In this document: in pieces, positions 8,025 through 18,128 of the stretch
Numbering within the stretch: position 1 is the stretch's first letter
How the letters are laid out: every line of letters starts with the position of its first letter
Assembly (NCBI RefSeq): GCF_025564065.1
Contig: NZ_JAMGZK010000055.1
Location: forward strand, 329,270-393,269
Source of the DNA: Silvania hatchlandensis
GTDB taxonomy: Bacteria > Pseudomonadota > Gammaproteobacteria > Enterobacterales > Enterobacteriaceae
Direction: 5' to 3'
Length of the DNA: 64,000 bases
The notes under the pieces: generated by a model
Seen by the model: only the letters and a program-made list of their open reading frames with translations
The model's database searches: none
Told to the model about the DNA's origin: nothing
Made by a program: the position numbers and the translations under genes

Positions 8025-9354
8025 TAAGACGTTAATGGTGCATGCGTTTTTGCCGGGATCACCCCTGTCAGTTCCTGCTGGTAAGTTACATTTGCAGGAG
8101 GAAGGCATTGATCTCCGCGCATCGCGTTTTGTTTATGGTCTTAAGTACCTAAAACGAAATGGCGCAATTGAAATCGATCCTGTCGGGTTGGGTATGTTGC
8201 AAGGACAGCACGTGGCGGGGCAGGTATTGTTTGCACAAGAGTCTGCGCTTTTTGGCGGAATTCGCGACGCCGCACCTGATGCATGGGGCCGTCGCGTCAT
8301 TGAAGCTAAAAAGCGGGTTCCGGCGAATGCATTGCCGGAGTCGGTGTATCTTCTTGAGGCAGGGCCAAACCGAACCGGGGCGTTAGATATCACACCTGAT
8401 GGTGAACCGGCGAGAGCGTTAGGTGCGTCAACGGATATCAAATCACTGGGTTATCTCTTAGATGCAGCCGAGAGGATTGAGAATGGCTTGCCGTTGCCAG
8501 CAAATCTTCACGGGATATTTGATGCCGGGTCCAGCATGGGCGGAATGCGTCCCAAAGCAACTGTAGTGGTGGAAGATGGCAGTCACTGGCTGGCGAAGTT
8601 CTCTTCCCGTACCGACCGTGGTTTTTGCTATCCTGCAATCGAACATGCAACCTTAAGACTTGCACAGGCGGCAGGGCTCCATGTTCCTGAGACTCGTCTC
8701 GAAGAGATTGGTTCTGAACGATTTGCGATGTTGATTAAGCGTTTTGACCGTGTGGGGGCAGGAGATAGCACCGGACGACGTCATTTTGTGTCTGCTCTGA
8801 CGCTGATGAATATCCATGAGATGGCATCGATAGAAAGCAGTTATGCTGAGCTGGCAGATACTATGCGCCGTCATCTTGATGCGGCCAGCCTTACTGATGA
8901 TTTGAAAGAACTGTACCGCCGGATGGTCTTCAATATTTTGGTCAACAATGACGATGACCATTTACGCAACCATGGCTTTATCCTGATGGAATCACCAGAG
9001 CAAATGCCAGTCCGAGGGGCGCAAGAGGCTCAACGTGCCGTCAATCTCGCATGGCGTATTAGCCCCTTATACGACGTCGTGCCTCGCCCCGTTCATTCTC
9101 ACCACCGTCGCCTGCATCTTGGTGTGGGCGCGTTCGGCAAAGAAGCCACGCTGGTTAATGCACTTTCGTGGTGTGAGCGGTTTGGTTTGAACCGGGTTGA
9201 TGCCATTGCGGAAATTGACCGTATCTGGCGGGTAGTGAGGGAATGGCGTAATCATTTTGAGGAATATGGTGTGGCTGGGTACGATATTGATGCGGTCAGT
9301 TCCGCATTTTTGCATGCGCGTTATCTGGGCGGAGATGAGGCAGGGATCGGCTAA
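8014..9354 (+). CDS. hipA: HipA-like Ser/Thr kinase toxin
   Basis: The 446-residue protein has the HipA fold: an N-terminal domain (1-110, with FGGIRDAAPDAWGRR at 80-94) and a PI4K-like kinase domain. Visible kinase elements are the Gly-rich loop SSMGGMRPK (173-181), the ATP lysine in WLAKF (Lys195), the catalytic loop NNDDDHLRNH (311-320; Asp314/315 and Asn319) and the metal-binding Asp354 in SPLYDVVP. In E. coli, HipA phosphorylates glutamyl-tRNA synthetase and causes persistence; some relatives hit other aminoacyl-tRNA synthetases, so the target here is open. All key residues are present, so the kinase is probably active. It sits at tRNA-Phe between 34-bp repeats, suggesting acquisition as a module. 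Confidence 0.9.
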   Translation: MTSDKTLMVHAFLPGSPLSVPAGKLHLQEEGIDLRASRFVYGLKYLKRNGAIEIDPVGLGMLQGQHVAGQVLFAQESALFGGIRDAAPDAWGRRVIEAKKRVPANALPESVYLLEAGPNRTGALDITPDGEPARALGASTDIKSLGYLLDAAERIENGLPLPANLHGIFDAGSSMGGMRPKATVVVEDGSHWLAKFSSRTDRGFCYPAIEHATLRLAQAAGLHVPETRLEEIGSERFAMLIKRFDRVGAGDSTGRRHFVSALTLMNIHEMASIESSYAELADTMRRHLDAASLTDDLKELYRRMVFNILVNNDDDHLRNHGFILMESPEQMPVRGAQEAQRAVNLAWRISPLYDVVPRPVHSHHRRLHLGVGAFGKEATLVNALSWCERFGLNRVDAIAEIDRIWRVVREWRNHFEEYGVAGYDIDAVSSAFLHARYLGGDEAGIG

Positions 9355-9373
9355 TCATTGAATTCATAAATGC

Positions 9374-9407
9374 CAGAAAGCAAAAAACCAGCCCTAAGGC
9401 TGGTTTT
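9374..9407 (-). terminator. tRNA-Phe terminator; copy 2 of the 34-bp repeat
   Basis: The hairpin ACCAGCC/GGCTGGT followed on the minus strand by a T-run lies 9 bases past the tRNA CCA end. It is identical to 7540-7573. It would also stop transcripts leaving hipA on the plus strand. Confidence 0.9.
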
Positions 9408-9416
9408 TCTAAATAG

Positions 9417-9492
9417 TGGTGCCCGGACTCGGAATCGAACCAAGGACACGGGGATTTTCAATCCCCTGCTCTACCGACTGAGCTATCCGGGC
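9417..9492 (-). tRNA. pheV: tRNA-Phe (GAA)
   Basis: A 76-base tRNA read on the minus strand: it starts GCCCGGATAGCTCAGTCGG, has anticodon GAA (complement of 9457-9459) in the loop TTGAAAA, T-loop TTCGATT, a 7-bp acceptor stem GCCCGGA/TCCGGGC, and an encoded CCA end. Its position next to yqgA-speC matches E. coli pheV, a known integration hot spot. I see no integrase gene here. Confidence 0.97.
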
Positions 9493-9502
9493 AACGGGGC
9501 GC

Positions 9503-9531
9503 ATTAAAACCGATTCGCTCCGTGTCGTCAA
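9503..9531 (-). promoter_or_regulatory. tRNA-Phe promoter
   Basis: On the minus strand, TTGACG (9531-9526) and TTTAAT (9508-9503) are 17 bases apart and followed by a GC-rich discriminator (GCGCCCC), the signature of a stringently controlled stable-RNA promoter. Confidence 0.8.
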
Positions 9532-9587
9532 CGAAAATTGCTGAATTCGCTACTGACCGCACACTCTGTCACCAGCTTGCTGCTTTC

Positions 9588-10298
9588 TCAGGCAAAAAAG
9601 GCGGTCCACAGGGCCGAGAGCGGCATCGCGATAACCAGCGCGGGCAGCATATTGACCACCGCAAACATCTTAATACCGCAGATCCTAAGCCCGGTTGCCA
9701 GCAGCAGCAGGCCACCAACGGCGGTGAAATCTGCCATCATCGCCGGGGTCGTAAGCGGTAAGATCAGCGTGGCGCAGGTGGCAAGCGCCAGCTGGATAAC
9801 CAGCATCGGCACGCAGATCGCCGCCACCGCGATCCCTAACGTGGTGGCGAAGATAGTGGCGGTAAAGAAATCGAGAAATGATTTGGCGATCAGGATGCTG
9901 GAGTCGCCGGTCATCCCTTCCTGCATCGATCCAAAAATCCCGGTGCCGCTGGCGCAGAACAGAATAATGATCGCCACATAGCTCTGGATAAATGTCTCGT
10001 GCGAGCCACCTTTCGACTGACCCCGCGAGAGCAGGTTTTTGGCTTTGCCGACGGCACTGTTGATGCCTTTTTCCAGAAAACAGAATTCGCCAATCAGCGC
10101 CCCGACAAGCGTAGCCAGTACCATCACCGGCAGGTTGGCGCATTTGATCACCAGCAGAATACCGATCCCCAGCGAAGCCAGGCCAAAAATCGAGGGCATG
10201 GAAGAGCGAATACGCTCCGGTAATCGCTGGCTCAGTACGGCGCCAAGTATGCCGCCCAGCAACACGGCACTGGCGTTGATAAAGGGTCCAATAACCAA
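9588..10298 (-). CDS. yqgA: DUF554 inner-membrane protein YqgA
   Basis: The 236-residue protein has about six to seven hydrophobic segments and the family motifs GPFINASAVLLGGILG at the N-terminus, GxGILLVIKC, and LPLTTPAMMADFTAVGGLLLLATGLRI near the C-terminus. It matches E. coli YqgA in size and in position between tRNA-Phe and speC. The function is unknown; a transport role is often guessed from topology. It has its own promoter region shared divergently with speC, in a 398-base gap. No unusual composition or truncation is seen. Confidence 0.92.
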   Translation of the reverse strand: MVIGPFINASAVLLGGILGAVLSQRLPERIRSSMPSIFGLASLGIGILLVIKCANLPVMVLATLVGALIGEFCFLEKGINSAVGKAKNLLSRGQSKGGSHETFIQSYVAIIILFCASGTGIFGSMQEGMTGDSSILIAKSFLDFFTATIFATTLGIAVAAICVPMLVIQLALATCATLILPLTTPAMMADFTAVGGLLLLATGLRICGIKMFAVVNMLPALVIAMPLSALWTAFFA

Positions 10299-10463
10299 AG
10301 TAAACTCCCGTTATTTACTCATTGATATTGCATTATTATTGCTGTTTTCAGCGGGTAATAACGCTGTTTTAATACTGTTTTTGCATAATGATTGCGTCTT
10401 GCACGGCCTGGTGAAAGGTGACATTATTGCGCGAATTTTCTCCTCTCAGATACGGGGCCGCCA
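10299..10463. promoter_or_regulatory. yqgA-speC divergent promoter region
   Basis: An AT-rich interval. For speC, TTGCAC (10399-10404) and CATTAT (10422-10427), 17 bases apart, are a plausible promoter that would start transcription near 10434 and give a leader of about 260 bases. No operator was recognised. Confidence 0.45.
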
Positions 10464-10538
10464 ATGAATATATTATTAATTGCTGCGTACAGACCTCGCC
10501 GTATCTACGCTTCGTATTCTACGCTCACCGTGCGGTGA
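10464..10538 (+). CDS. candidate 24-codon leader ORF upstream of speC
   Basis: ATG 10464 is preceded by GGGG with a spacing of 7 bases and opens 24 codons, ending at TGA 10536-10538. The peptide begins MNILLIAAYRPRRIY and is rich in Arg and Tyr. Its last codons and stop lie in the hairpin CTCACCG/CGGTGAG, and more hairpins follow before speC. It resembles the layout of a regulatory leader peptide such as SpeFL, which senses ornithine before speF, but the sequence is not SpeFL. Translation is not proven; it may be a chance ORF. Confidence 0.4.
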   Translation: MNILLIAAYRPRRIYASYSTLTVR

Positions 10539-10565
10539 GGGTAACGCAGGCTCACTGCAGGACAA

Positions 10566-10658
10566 CAGTAAAACCAGACGCGTTCTGCTTTTACTGATGT
10601 CTGGCGGTCGGAGCTGAACTCCGGTCAGACACATTCGTTGGGCAGGGAAGATTCCCTG
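10566..10658 (+). promoter_or_regulatory. structured 5' leader of speC (three successive hairpins)
   Basis: Hairpin 1, 10566-10596: CAGTAAAA...TTTTACTG with an inner CAGA/TCTG stem. Hairpin 2, 10599-10630: GTCTG/CAGAC enclosing CGGAG/CTCCG. Hairpin 3, 10643-10658: CAGGGAA/TTCCCTG. They lie between the small ORF and the speC start. None has a long T-run directly after it, so translational control is as likely as termination. Confidence 0.55.
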
Positions 10659-10696
10659 TCCGGGGCTTTTCTCGCCTTGCACGGGTATTTGCGCTT

Positions 10697-12832
10697 ATGA
10701 AAACAATGAAAATTGCCGTCAGCCGTGAGCTGGCGTCCGCCTTGTCTACGCACCGGGAAGTGGTGACGCTGGATAACACAGATTTTACGGACGTGGCGGC
10801 AGTCGTCATTACCGTCGCTGATAGTCACAGCGGCATCCTCGCGTTACTGAAACGTACGGGCTTTCAGCTCCCTGTTTTTATGTTCTCAGAAGAGTCTGTA
10901 GACGCGCCTGCTGGCGTCGACGCGGTGATCAACGGCAAGGCACAGGAGTGGCTGGAGCTGGAAACGGCCGCCTGTCGCTATGAAGAGAACCTGCTGCCGC
11001 CGTTTTTCGACACCCTGAGCCAGTACGTGGCGATGGACAACAGCACCTTTGCCTGTCCGGGGCATCAGCACGGCGCTTTCTTCAAGAAGCACCCCGCAGG
11101 CCGCCAGTTCTTCGACTTCTTCGGGGAGAACCTTTTCCGGGCCGATATGTGCAACGCCGACGTCAAGCTCGGCGATTTGCTGATCCACGAAGGGTCTGCC
11201 AAACACGCACAAAAATTTGCGGCGAAGGTATTCAACGCCGACAAAACCTATTTTGTGCTGAACGGCACCTCAGCGGCCAATAAGGTGGTGACCAACGCGC
11301 TGCTAACCCGCGGCGATCTGGTGTTGTTCGACCGCAATAACCACAAATCTAACCATCACGGGGCGCTGATCCAGGCCGGGGCCACGCCGGTGTATCTTGA
11401 AGCGGCGCGTAACCCGTTTGGCTTTATTGGCGGCATCGATGACCGCTGCTTTGACGAAGCTTACCTGCGCCAGCAGATCCGTACCGTGGCACCGGAAAAG
11501 GCTGATGAAGCGCGTCCGTTCCGCCTGGCGGTGATCCAGCTTGGCACTTATGACGGGACGATTTACAACGCCCGCCAGGTGATCGACAAGATTGGCCAGC
11601 TGTGCGACTACATCCTGTTTGACTCCGCATGGGTGGGTTACGAGCAGTTTATCCCAATGATGGCAGACAGCTCGCCGCTGCTGCTGGAACTTAATGAAAA
11701 CGATCCGGGGATCTTTGTCACCCAGTCGGTGCATAAGCAGCAGGCCGGATTCTCCCAGACCTCGCAGATCCATAAAAAGGATAACCATCTTCGCGGCCAG
11801 GCGCGTTTCTGCCCGCATAAGCGTCTCAACAACGCGTTTATGCTGCACGCCTCAACCAGTCCGTTTTACCCGCTGTTTGCTGCGCTGGACGTGAACGCCA
11901 AGATCCACGAAGGGGAGAGCGGGCGTCGGCTCTGGGCAGAGTGCGTCGCGCTCGGCATTGAGGCGCGCAAGGCGATAATCGCCAACTGCAAGATGATCCA
12001 GCCGTTTATTCCGCCGGTGGTGGCCGGGCGTCCGTGGCAGGATCATCCTACCGAGACGATTGCCCGCGAGCTGCGTTTCTTTAGCTTTGAGCCTGGGGCG
12101 AAATGGCACGGGTTTGAAGGCTATGCCCGGGAGCAATATTTTGTCGACCCGTGCAAGCTGCTGCTGACCACGCCGGGGATTGATGTGGAGAGCGGGAAAT
12201 ACACCGAGTTTGGTATTCCGGCGACCATTCTGGCGCACTACCTGCGTGAGAAAGGCATCGTGCCGGAGAAGTGCGATCTCAACTCCATTCTCTTCCTGCT
12301 GACCCCGGCCGAGAGCGCAGAGAAAATGGCTCAGCTGGTGGCGATGCTTGGTCAGTTTGAACAGCATATCGAAGACGACACCCCGCTTGCGGACGTTCTG
12401 CCGACGATCTGGAAGAAATACCCGGTGCGCTACCGGGACTACACCCTTCGTCAGCTCTGCCAGGAGATGCACGATCTGTACGTGAGTTTTGACGTTAAAG
12501 ATCTGCAGAAGGCGATGTTTCGCCAGGAGAGCCTGCCCGCTGTGGCGATGAACCCGCAGGATGCCAACCAGGCCTTTATTCGCGGTAACGTCGAGCTGGT
12601 GCGCATCAGCGAAGCCGAAGGGCGCATTGCCGCCGAGGGCGCGCTGCCATATCCACCGGGCGTGCTGTGCGTGGTGCCGGGTGAGCTATGGGGCGGGGCA
12701 GTGCAACGTTATTTCCTGGCGCTGGAAGAGGGCGTCAATCTGCTGCCCGGATTTTCACCGGAGTTGCAGGGCGTTTACAGCGAGAAGGATGCGGACGGGA
12801 TTAAGCGCTTGTACGGCTATGTGCTGAAGTAA
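10697..12832 (+). CDS. speC: ornithine decarboxylase, constitutive/biosynthetic
   Basis: SpeC converts ornithine to putrescine and CO2 using PLP in the cytosol, the first step of one polyamine route; speA-speB further along supply the other. The 711-residue protein equals E. coli SpeC in length and aligns over its whole span. It has the N-terminal wing domain (1-105), the PLP-binding core with the Schiff-base lysine in SVHKQQAG (Lys355), and the HEGSAK and HEGESGRR segments. The start ATG 10697 matches the E. coli start (MKxM). The long structured leader with a small ORF suggests post-transcriptional control, and a hairpin at 12840-12859 ends the gene. Confidence 0.97.
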   Translation: MKTMKIAVSRELASALSTHREVVTLDNTDFTDVAAVVITVADSHSGILALLKRTGFQLPVFMFSEESVDAPAGVDAVINGKAQEWLELETAACRYEENLLPPFFDTLSQYVAMDNSTFACPGHQHGAFFKKHPAGRQFFDFFGENLFRADMCNADVKLGDLLIHEGSAKHAQKFAAKVFNADKTYFVLNGTSAANKVVTNALLTRGDLVLFDRNNHKSNHHGALIQAGATPVYLEAARNPFGFIGGIDDRCFDEAYLRQQIRTVAPEKADEARPFRLAVIQLGTYDGTIYNARQVIDKIGQLCDYILFDSAWVGYEQFIPMMADSSPLLLELNENDPGIFVTQSVHKQQAGFSQTSQIHKKDNHLRGQARFCPHKRLNNAFMLHASTSPFYPLFAALDVNAKIHEGESGRRLWAECVALGIEARKAIIANCKMIQPFIPPVVAGRPWQDHPTETIARELRFFSFEPGAKWHGFEGYAREQYFVDPCKLLLTTPGIDVESGKYTEFGIPATILAHYLREKGIVPEKCDLNSILFLLTPAESAEKMAQLVAMLGQFEQHIEDDTPLADVLPTIWKKYPVRYRDYTLRQLCQEMHDLYVSFDVKDLQKAMFRQESLPAVAMNPQDANQAFIRGNVELVRISEAEGRIAAEGALPYPPGVLCVVPGELWGGAVQRYFLALEEGVNLLPGFSPELQGVYSEKDADGIKRLYGYVLK

Positions 12833-12839
12833 AAGATTT

Positions 12840-12859
12840 CCCCCTCCGACAGGAGGGGG
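12840..12859. terminator. speC/nupG bidirectional terminator
   Basis: 8-bp stem CCCCCTCC/GGAGGGGG with loop GACA, lying between the convergent speC and nupG stops. The A/T tracts on the sides are short. Confidence 0.7.
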
Positions 12860-12871
12860 AAGTTAAGGCGA

Positions 12872-14128
12872 TTAATGTGCGATGGACTGCGTACCTGTTG
12901 GCGTACGAACATGTTTGTACTTGAACAGCACCATGAACGCGAAGGCCAGAACCAGCGAGTAGCCTGCGAAGATCAACCACACCGGCTGCCAGTCAGTAAT
13001 CCCGTTAGTGGTATACATCTCAACCACTTTACCGCTCACGATCCCGCCAAGAATACAGCCGAAACCGTTGGTCATCATCAGGAACATACCCTGAGCACTG
13101 GCGCGGATTTCCGGACGCACTTCTTTTTCCACAAACACCGAACCTGAGATGTTGAAGAAGTCGAAGGCACAGCCGTAGACGATCATCGACAGAACCAGCA
13201 GCACGGTACCGAACGCAGATGGGTCACCGTAGGCGAACAGACCGAAACGCAGCATCCACGCGAAGATACTGATCATCATAACGTTCTTGATGCCGTAGCG
13301 GCTCAGGAAGAACGGGATGGTCAGGATAAACAGGGTTTCGGAGATCTGCGAAATCGACATCATCACTGAGGCGTGTTCAACGATAAAGCTGCCGGAGAAC
13401 AGCGGGTCGTTATCGAAGCTGTGCAGGAAGGTGTTGCCGAACATGTTAGTGATCTGCAGTTCTGCACCCAGCAGCATGGAGAAGATAAAGAAGATCGCCA
13501 TGCGTTTGTTTTTAAACAGCGCGAAGGCATCCAGACCGAGCATGCTGCTCCAGCTCTGGTCTTTCTGCTGATTAGAGACCGGAATGTGCGGCAGCGTCAG
13601 GGTGAACAGAGCCAGCACCACGGACAGCACCGCACCGATGTACAGCTGCATATGGCTCAGTTCAAAGCCGGAGAAGCTCACTGCCCACATCGCCATGATA
13701 AAGCCGATGGTGCCCCAGATACGAATCGGTGGGAAATCGGTGACGATATCCATACCGGCTTCTTTCAGGCGATAGTAGGAGATGGTGTTAATCAGGCCCA
13801 GCGTTGGCATATATGCCAGCGAGTTGAGCAGGATAACCATAAACATCGCACCTGGCGTCGTAACTTCGGCCGCCATAAACAGCGTTCCGGCTCCGACCAG
13901 GTGACAAAGGGCGTACACCCACTTCGCACTTATCCATTTGTCCGCCACAATCCCGAGTAACGTCGGCATAAGGACGGCGGCGATACCCAAAGAGCTATAG
14001 ACCGCGCCAATCGATGCACCATCGAATTTGAGCGTGACAAACATGTAGGAGCCAAGCGTGGTAAGCCAGCTCCCCCACAGGCAGAACTGCAGAAACGATA
14101 AGATTTTAAGCTGCAGCTTAAGGTTCAT
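12872..14128 (-). CDS. nupG: nucleoside permease NupG (nucleoside:H+ symporter)
   Basis: The 418-residue protein is a 12-helix major-facilitator transporter that takes up purine and pyrimidine nucleosides with protons across the inner membrane. The start is ATG 14128 (MNLKLQLKILSF), with AGGAAA 6 bases upstream; the open frame continues 40 codons further but that part is promoter DNA. It agrees with E. coli NupG nearly throughout, including TDFPPIRIWGTIGFI and the C-terminal TGTQSIAH. In E. coli it is repressed by CytR and DeoR and activated by CRP; a CRP-like site lies at 14273-14288. It is convergent with speC. Confidence 0.97.
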   Translation of the reverse strand: MNLKLQLKILSFLQFCLWGSWLTTLGSYMFVTLKFDGASIGAVYSSLGIAAVLMPTLLGIVADKWISAKWVYALCHLVGAGTLFMAAEVTTPGAMFMVILLNSLAYMPTLGLINTISYYRLKEAGMDIVTDFPPIRIWGTIGFIMAMWAVSFSGFELSHMQLYIGAVLSVVLALFTLTLPHIPVSNQQKDQSWSSMLGLDAFALFKNKRMAIFFIFSMLLGAELQITNMFGNTFLHSFDNDPLFSGSFIVEHASVMMSISQISETLFILTIPFFLSRYGIKNVMMISIFAWMLRFGLFAYGDPSAFGTVLLVLSMIVYGCAFDFFNISGSVFVEKEVRPEIRASAQGMFLMMTNGFGCILGGIVSGKVVEMYTTNGITDWQPVWLIFAGYSLVLAFAFMVLFKYKHVRTPTGTQSIAH

Positions 14129-14272
14129 GTAACTTTCCTCACAAGAGAGCGGGCTGTGTGTTGAATTAAAAACATTTGTGTACGGTATTTGATGCAATTC
14201 TATCAGCGAGTGACGTGATGTTTTGTTACCTCCCGCAAAAAAATGCAATCCTTATTAATTTGCAGTCTGGAT

Positions 14273-14288
14273 TGTGATGCAAATAACA
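14273..14288. promoter_or_regulatory. candidate CRP site upstream of nupG
   Basis: TGTGA-N6-TAACA, 9 of 10 core bases of TGTGA-N6-TCACA, about 145 bases before the nupG ATG. CRP control of nupG is established in E. coli; this particular site is inferred. Confidence 0.5.
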
Positions 14289-14318
14289 ATTTCGTATGGA
14301 TGGCGCGCGGGGGCAAGA

Positions 14319-14340
14319 ACCCTCTCCCGCAGGAGAGGGT
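14319..14340 (-). terminator. hairpin after mltC (REP-like CCCTCTCC motif)
   Basis: Stem ACCCTCTCC/GGAGAGGGT lies 14 bases past the mltC stop. It is built from the same motif as the dispersed CCCTCTCC repeats and could act as the operon terminator. Confidence 0.5.
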
Positions 14341-14353
14341 GAAACGTGGAGGA

Positions 14354-15807
<1,454 letters not shown>

Positions 15808-15833
15808 ACTCATTCCTCTTTGTCGCCCCGGAG

Positions 15834-16886
15834 CTAAACCATTGCTCCGACACGTAATTGCTGTAACAGGCGCTCTACAGGGGCCGCCAGCCCAACTGAC
15901 GGCGGTTGCGCTAAGTTATACCAGAGAGCGTTGCCTTCATCCATGCACGCGGTGAATGAGGACACGGGAAGCCACATTGGCACGATATCCAGGTGGAAGT
16001 GGCTAAAGGTGTGGCGAAACGCGGTTAACTGCCTGAGAGTATCGCCGCTGATGCCGCGCTGCGCCAGCCAGTCGCGCAGGCTGGCTTCATCCTCAAACTG
16101 CGGAAAACAGAACAAGCCTCCCCACAGCCCACTCGGCGGACGCTGGGCAAGAAACACCGTCTCGTCGTGCTGCATCAGCAGGAAATAGCCGGTACGTTCC
16201 GGTAGCGTCTGCTTTGGCTTTTTACCGGGATACTGCGCCCAGCTGTGGTTGGCGTAGGCCATGCAGAGGTTATTCAGCGGGCACAGCTCGCATTTGGGTT
16301 TGGATCGGGTGCAGACCATCGCCCCTAAATCCATCATCGCTTGGTTAAAGCGTTCCACGCCTTTGGCCGGGGTGACCGCTTCGCTGATGTCCCATAAACG
16401 TTTTTCAACATCCTTCTTGCCCGGCCAGCCGCTCACGGCGGAACAGCGCGCCAGCACGCGTTTTACGTTGCCGTCGAGAATGGGAAAGTGTTTGCCCAGC
16501 GAAAGGGAGAGAATCGCCCCGGCGGTAGAGCGCCCGACACCCGGCAGATCGGCCACCTCTTCGAAGGTTTCCGGGAATTTGCCGTTATGCCGGGTGACCA
16601 CCTGCTGCGCGGCTTTATGCAGATTGCGCGCGCGGGCGTAATAGCCGAGCCCGGTCCACAGGTGCAATACTTCATCGAGCGGGGCGTGAGCTAAATCGAT
16701 TACCGTTGGGAAACGCGCCATAAAGCGCTCAAAGTAAGGAATAACGGTAGCGACCTGCGTTTGTTGCAACATCACCTCAGAGAGCCATACTTTGTACGGC
16801 GTTTTTTCAATTTGCCAGGGCAGGGTTTTACGCCCGTATTTGTCGTACCAGTCCAGCACCTGGGCTGAAAATTGAGAGGCTTGCAT
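15834..16886 (-). CDS. mutY: A/G-specific adenine DNA glycosylase
   Basis: MutY removes adenine mispaired with 8-oxoguanine, the last step of the GO repair system. The 350-residue protein has the E. coli length. It shows the helix-hairpin-helix and catalytic region ([14 protein letters not shown], then the catalytic Asp in [13 protein letters not shown]), the four-cysteine [4Fe-4S] loop [17 protein letters not shown], and a C-terminal NUDIX-like domain ([10 protein letters not shown] onward) that reads 8-oxoG. It heads the mutY-yggX-mltC unit and is divergent from trmB across 144 bases. No disruption is seen. Confidence 0.97.
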   Translation of the reverse strand: MQASQFSAQVLDWYDKYGRKTLPWQIEKTPYKVWLSEVMLQQTQVATVIPYFERFMARFPTVIDLAHAPLDEVLHLWTGLGYYARARNLHKAAQQVVTRHNGKFPETFEEVADLPGVGRSTAGAILSLSLGKHFPILDGNVKRVLARCSAVSGWPGKKDVEKRLWDISEAVTPAKGVERFNQAMMDLGAMVCTRSKPKCELCPLNNLCMAYANHSWAQYPGKKPKQTLPERTGYFLLMQHDETVFLAQRPPSGLWGGLFCFPQFEDEASLRDWLAQRGISGDTLRQLTAFRHTFSHFHLDIVPMWLPVSSFTACMDEGNALWYNLAQPPSVGLAAPVERLLQQLRVGAMV

Positions 16887-17030
16887 GGTCTTCGCTTCGC
16901 GATATCAGGGACGCAGATTGCAGCACAGAGGCATTCGGCTGTAAACCGGATCTTTCCCATGCTTGCATCCGACCTTTAACTTTGGATAATGCGCGTTTCC
17001 CGAACATTCTCACAAGCAGACAACTCTTTT

Positions 17031-17750
17031 ATGAAAAACGACGTCATATCACCGGAATTTGATGAAAACGGTCGCCCGCTGCGCCGTATTCGCAGCTTTG
17101 TCCGCCGTCAGGGCCGCCTGACCAAAGGGCAGCAACACGCGCTGGATAACTACTGGCCGGTGATGGGCGTTGAGTTCAACGAACAGCCGCTCGACTTTGC
17201 TGAGCTGTTTGGCCGCGATGCACCTGTCACCCTGGAGATCGGTTTTGGCATGGGTACGTCGCTGGTTGCGATGGCGAAAGTACGTCCTGAGCAGAACTTT
17301 ATCGGTATCGAAGTTCACTCCCCGGGAGTGGGTGCCTGCCTGGCGACGGCGCATGAAGAGGGCGTAGAGAACCTGCGCGTCATGTGTCACGATGCGGTAG
17401 AAGTGCTGCACAAGATGATTCCTGACAATTCTCTGAACATGGTTCAGCTCTTTTTCCCTGACCCATGGCACAAAGCACGTCATAATAAACGCCGTATCGT
17501 TCAGGCACCCTTTGCCGAGCTGGTAAAGAGCAAGCTGAAGCTGGGTGGCGTTTTCCACATGGCGACCGACTGGGAACAGTATGCGGAGCATATGCTGGAA
17601 GTGATGTCGACGCTCGACGGGTATAAAAACCAGTCGGCAAGCAATGACTATGTACCGCGTCCTGACTCACGTCCGGTGACGAAATTTGAACAGCGTGGCC
17701 ATCGTCTTGGTCACGGTGTATGGGACTTAATGTTCGAGAGGGTGAAATAA
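17031..17750 (+). CDS. trmB: tRNA (guanine-N7-)-methyltransferase
   Basis: TrmB uses S-adenosylmethionine to methylate G46 in the variable loop of tRNAs. The 239-residue protein begins at ATG 17031 ([14 protein letters not shown]), which is the E. coli start; the 14 codons open upstream are not conserved. Visible motifs are the SAM-binding [24 protein letters not shown], and the family signature [17 protein letters not shown]. The stop codon overlaps the yggL start by one base (TAATG), so the two are translationally coupled. It is divergent from mutY. Confidence 0.97.
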   Translation: MKNDVISPEFDENGRPLRRIRSFVRRQGRLTKGQQHALDNYWPVMGVEFNEQPLDFAELFGRDAPVTLEIGFGMGTSLVAMAKVRPEQNFIGIEVHSPGVGACLATAHEEGVENLRVMCHDAVEVLHKMIPDNSLNMVQLFFPDPWHKARHNKRRIVQAPFAELVKSKLKLGGVFHMATDWEQYAEHMLEVMSTLDGYKNQSASNDYVPRPDSRPVTKFEQRGHRLGHGVWDLMFERVK

Positions 17751-18076
17751 TGGCAAAGAATCGTAGCCGTCGTCTGCGTAAGAAAATGCATATCGAGGAA
17801 TTCCAGGAAATTGGATTTTCCGTCGCATGGCGTTTCCCGGAAGGCACCAGTGTAGAACAGATCGATAAGGACGTTGATGCCTTCATTGATGAAGTCATTG
17901 AGCCGAACAAGCTGGCCTTTGACGGCAGCGGCTACCTGTCGTGGGAAGGTTTGATCTGCAAGCAGGAAATCGGTCAATGTACCGAAGAGCAGCAGGCTAT
18001 CGTGCGTAAGTGGCTGGAAGACCACAAATTAGAAGAGGTGCGCGTGAGCGAACTTTTCGACATTTGGTGGGACTAA
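17750..18076 (+). CDS. yggL: YggL, DUF469 family protein
   Basis: A 108-residue protein with a basic N-terminus ([15 protein letters not shown]) and the conserved segments FQEIGFSVAWRFPEG and NKLAFDGSGYLSWEGLICKQE. The basic tail suggests nucleic-acid or ribosome contact, which fits reports that YggL binds the 50S subunit. The start overlaps the trmB stop by one base. A perfect GC-rich palindrome follows (18088-18107). The upstream codons in the same frame lie inside trmB and are not part of the gene. Confidence 0.94.
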   Translation: MAKNRSRRLRKKMHIEEFQEIGFSVAWRFPEGTSVEQIDKDVDAFIDEVIEPNKLAFDGSGYLSWEGLICKQEIGQCTEEQQAIVRKWLEDHKLEEVRVSELFDIWWD

Positions 18077-18087
18077 TAAAGCATCAG

Positions 18088-18107
18088 GGGCCAGCAATTG
18101 CTGGCCC
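18088..18107 (+). terminator. trmB-yggL terminator
   Basis: A perfect 20-base palindrome (GGGCCAGCAA/TTGCTGGCCC), followed by GTTTTGT, 11 bases past the yggL stop. Confidence 0.8.
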
Positions 18108-18128
18108 GTTTTGTATGAGGGAGTATTT

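Noticed and set aside
9417..9492. Pathogenicity island integrated in tRNA-Phe
   Set aside because: No integrase, no duplicated tRNA 3' end and no island genes other than hipBA; only the terminator is duplicated.
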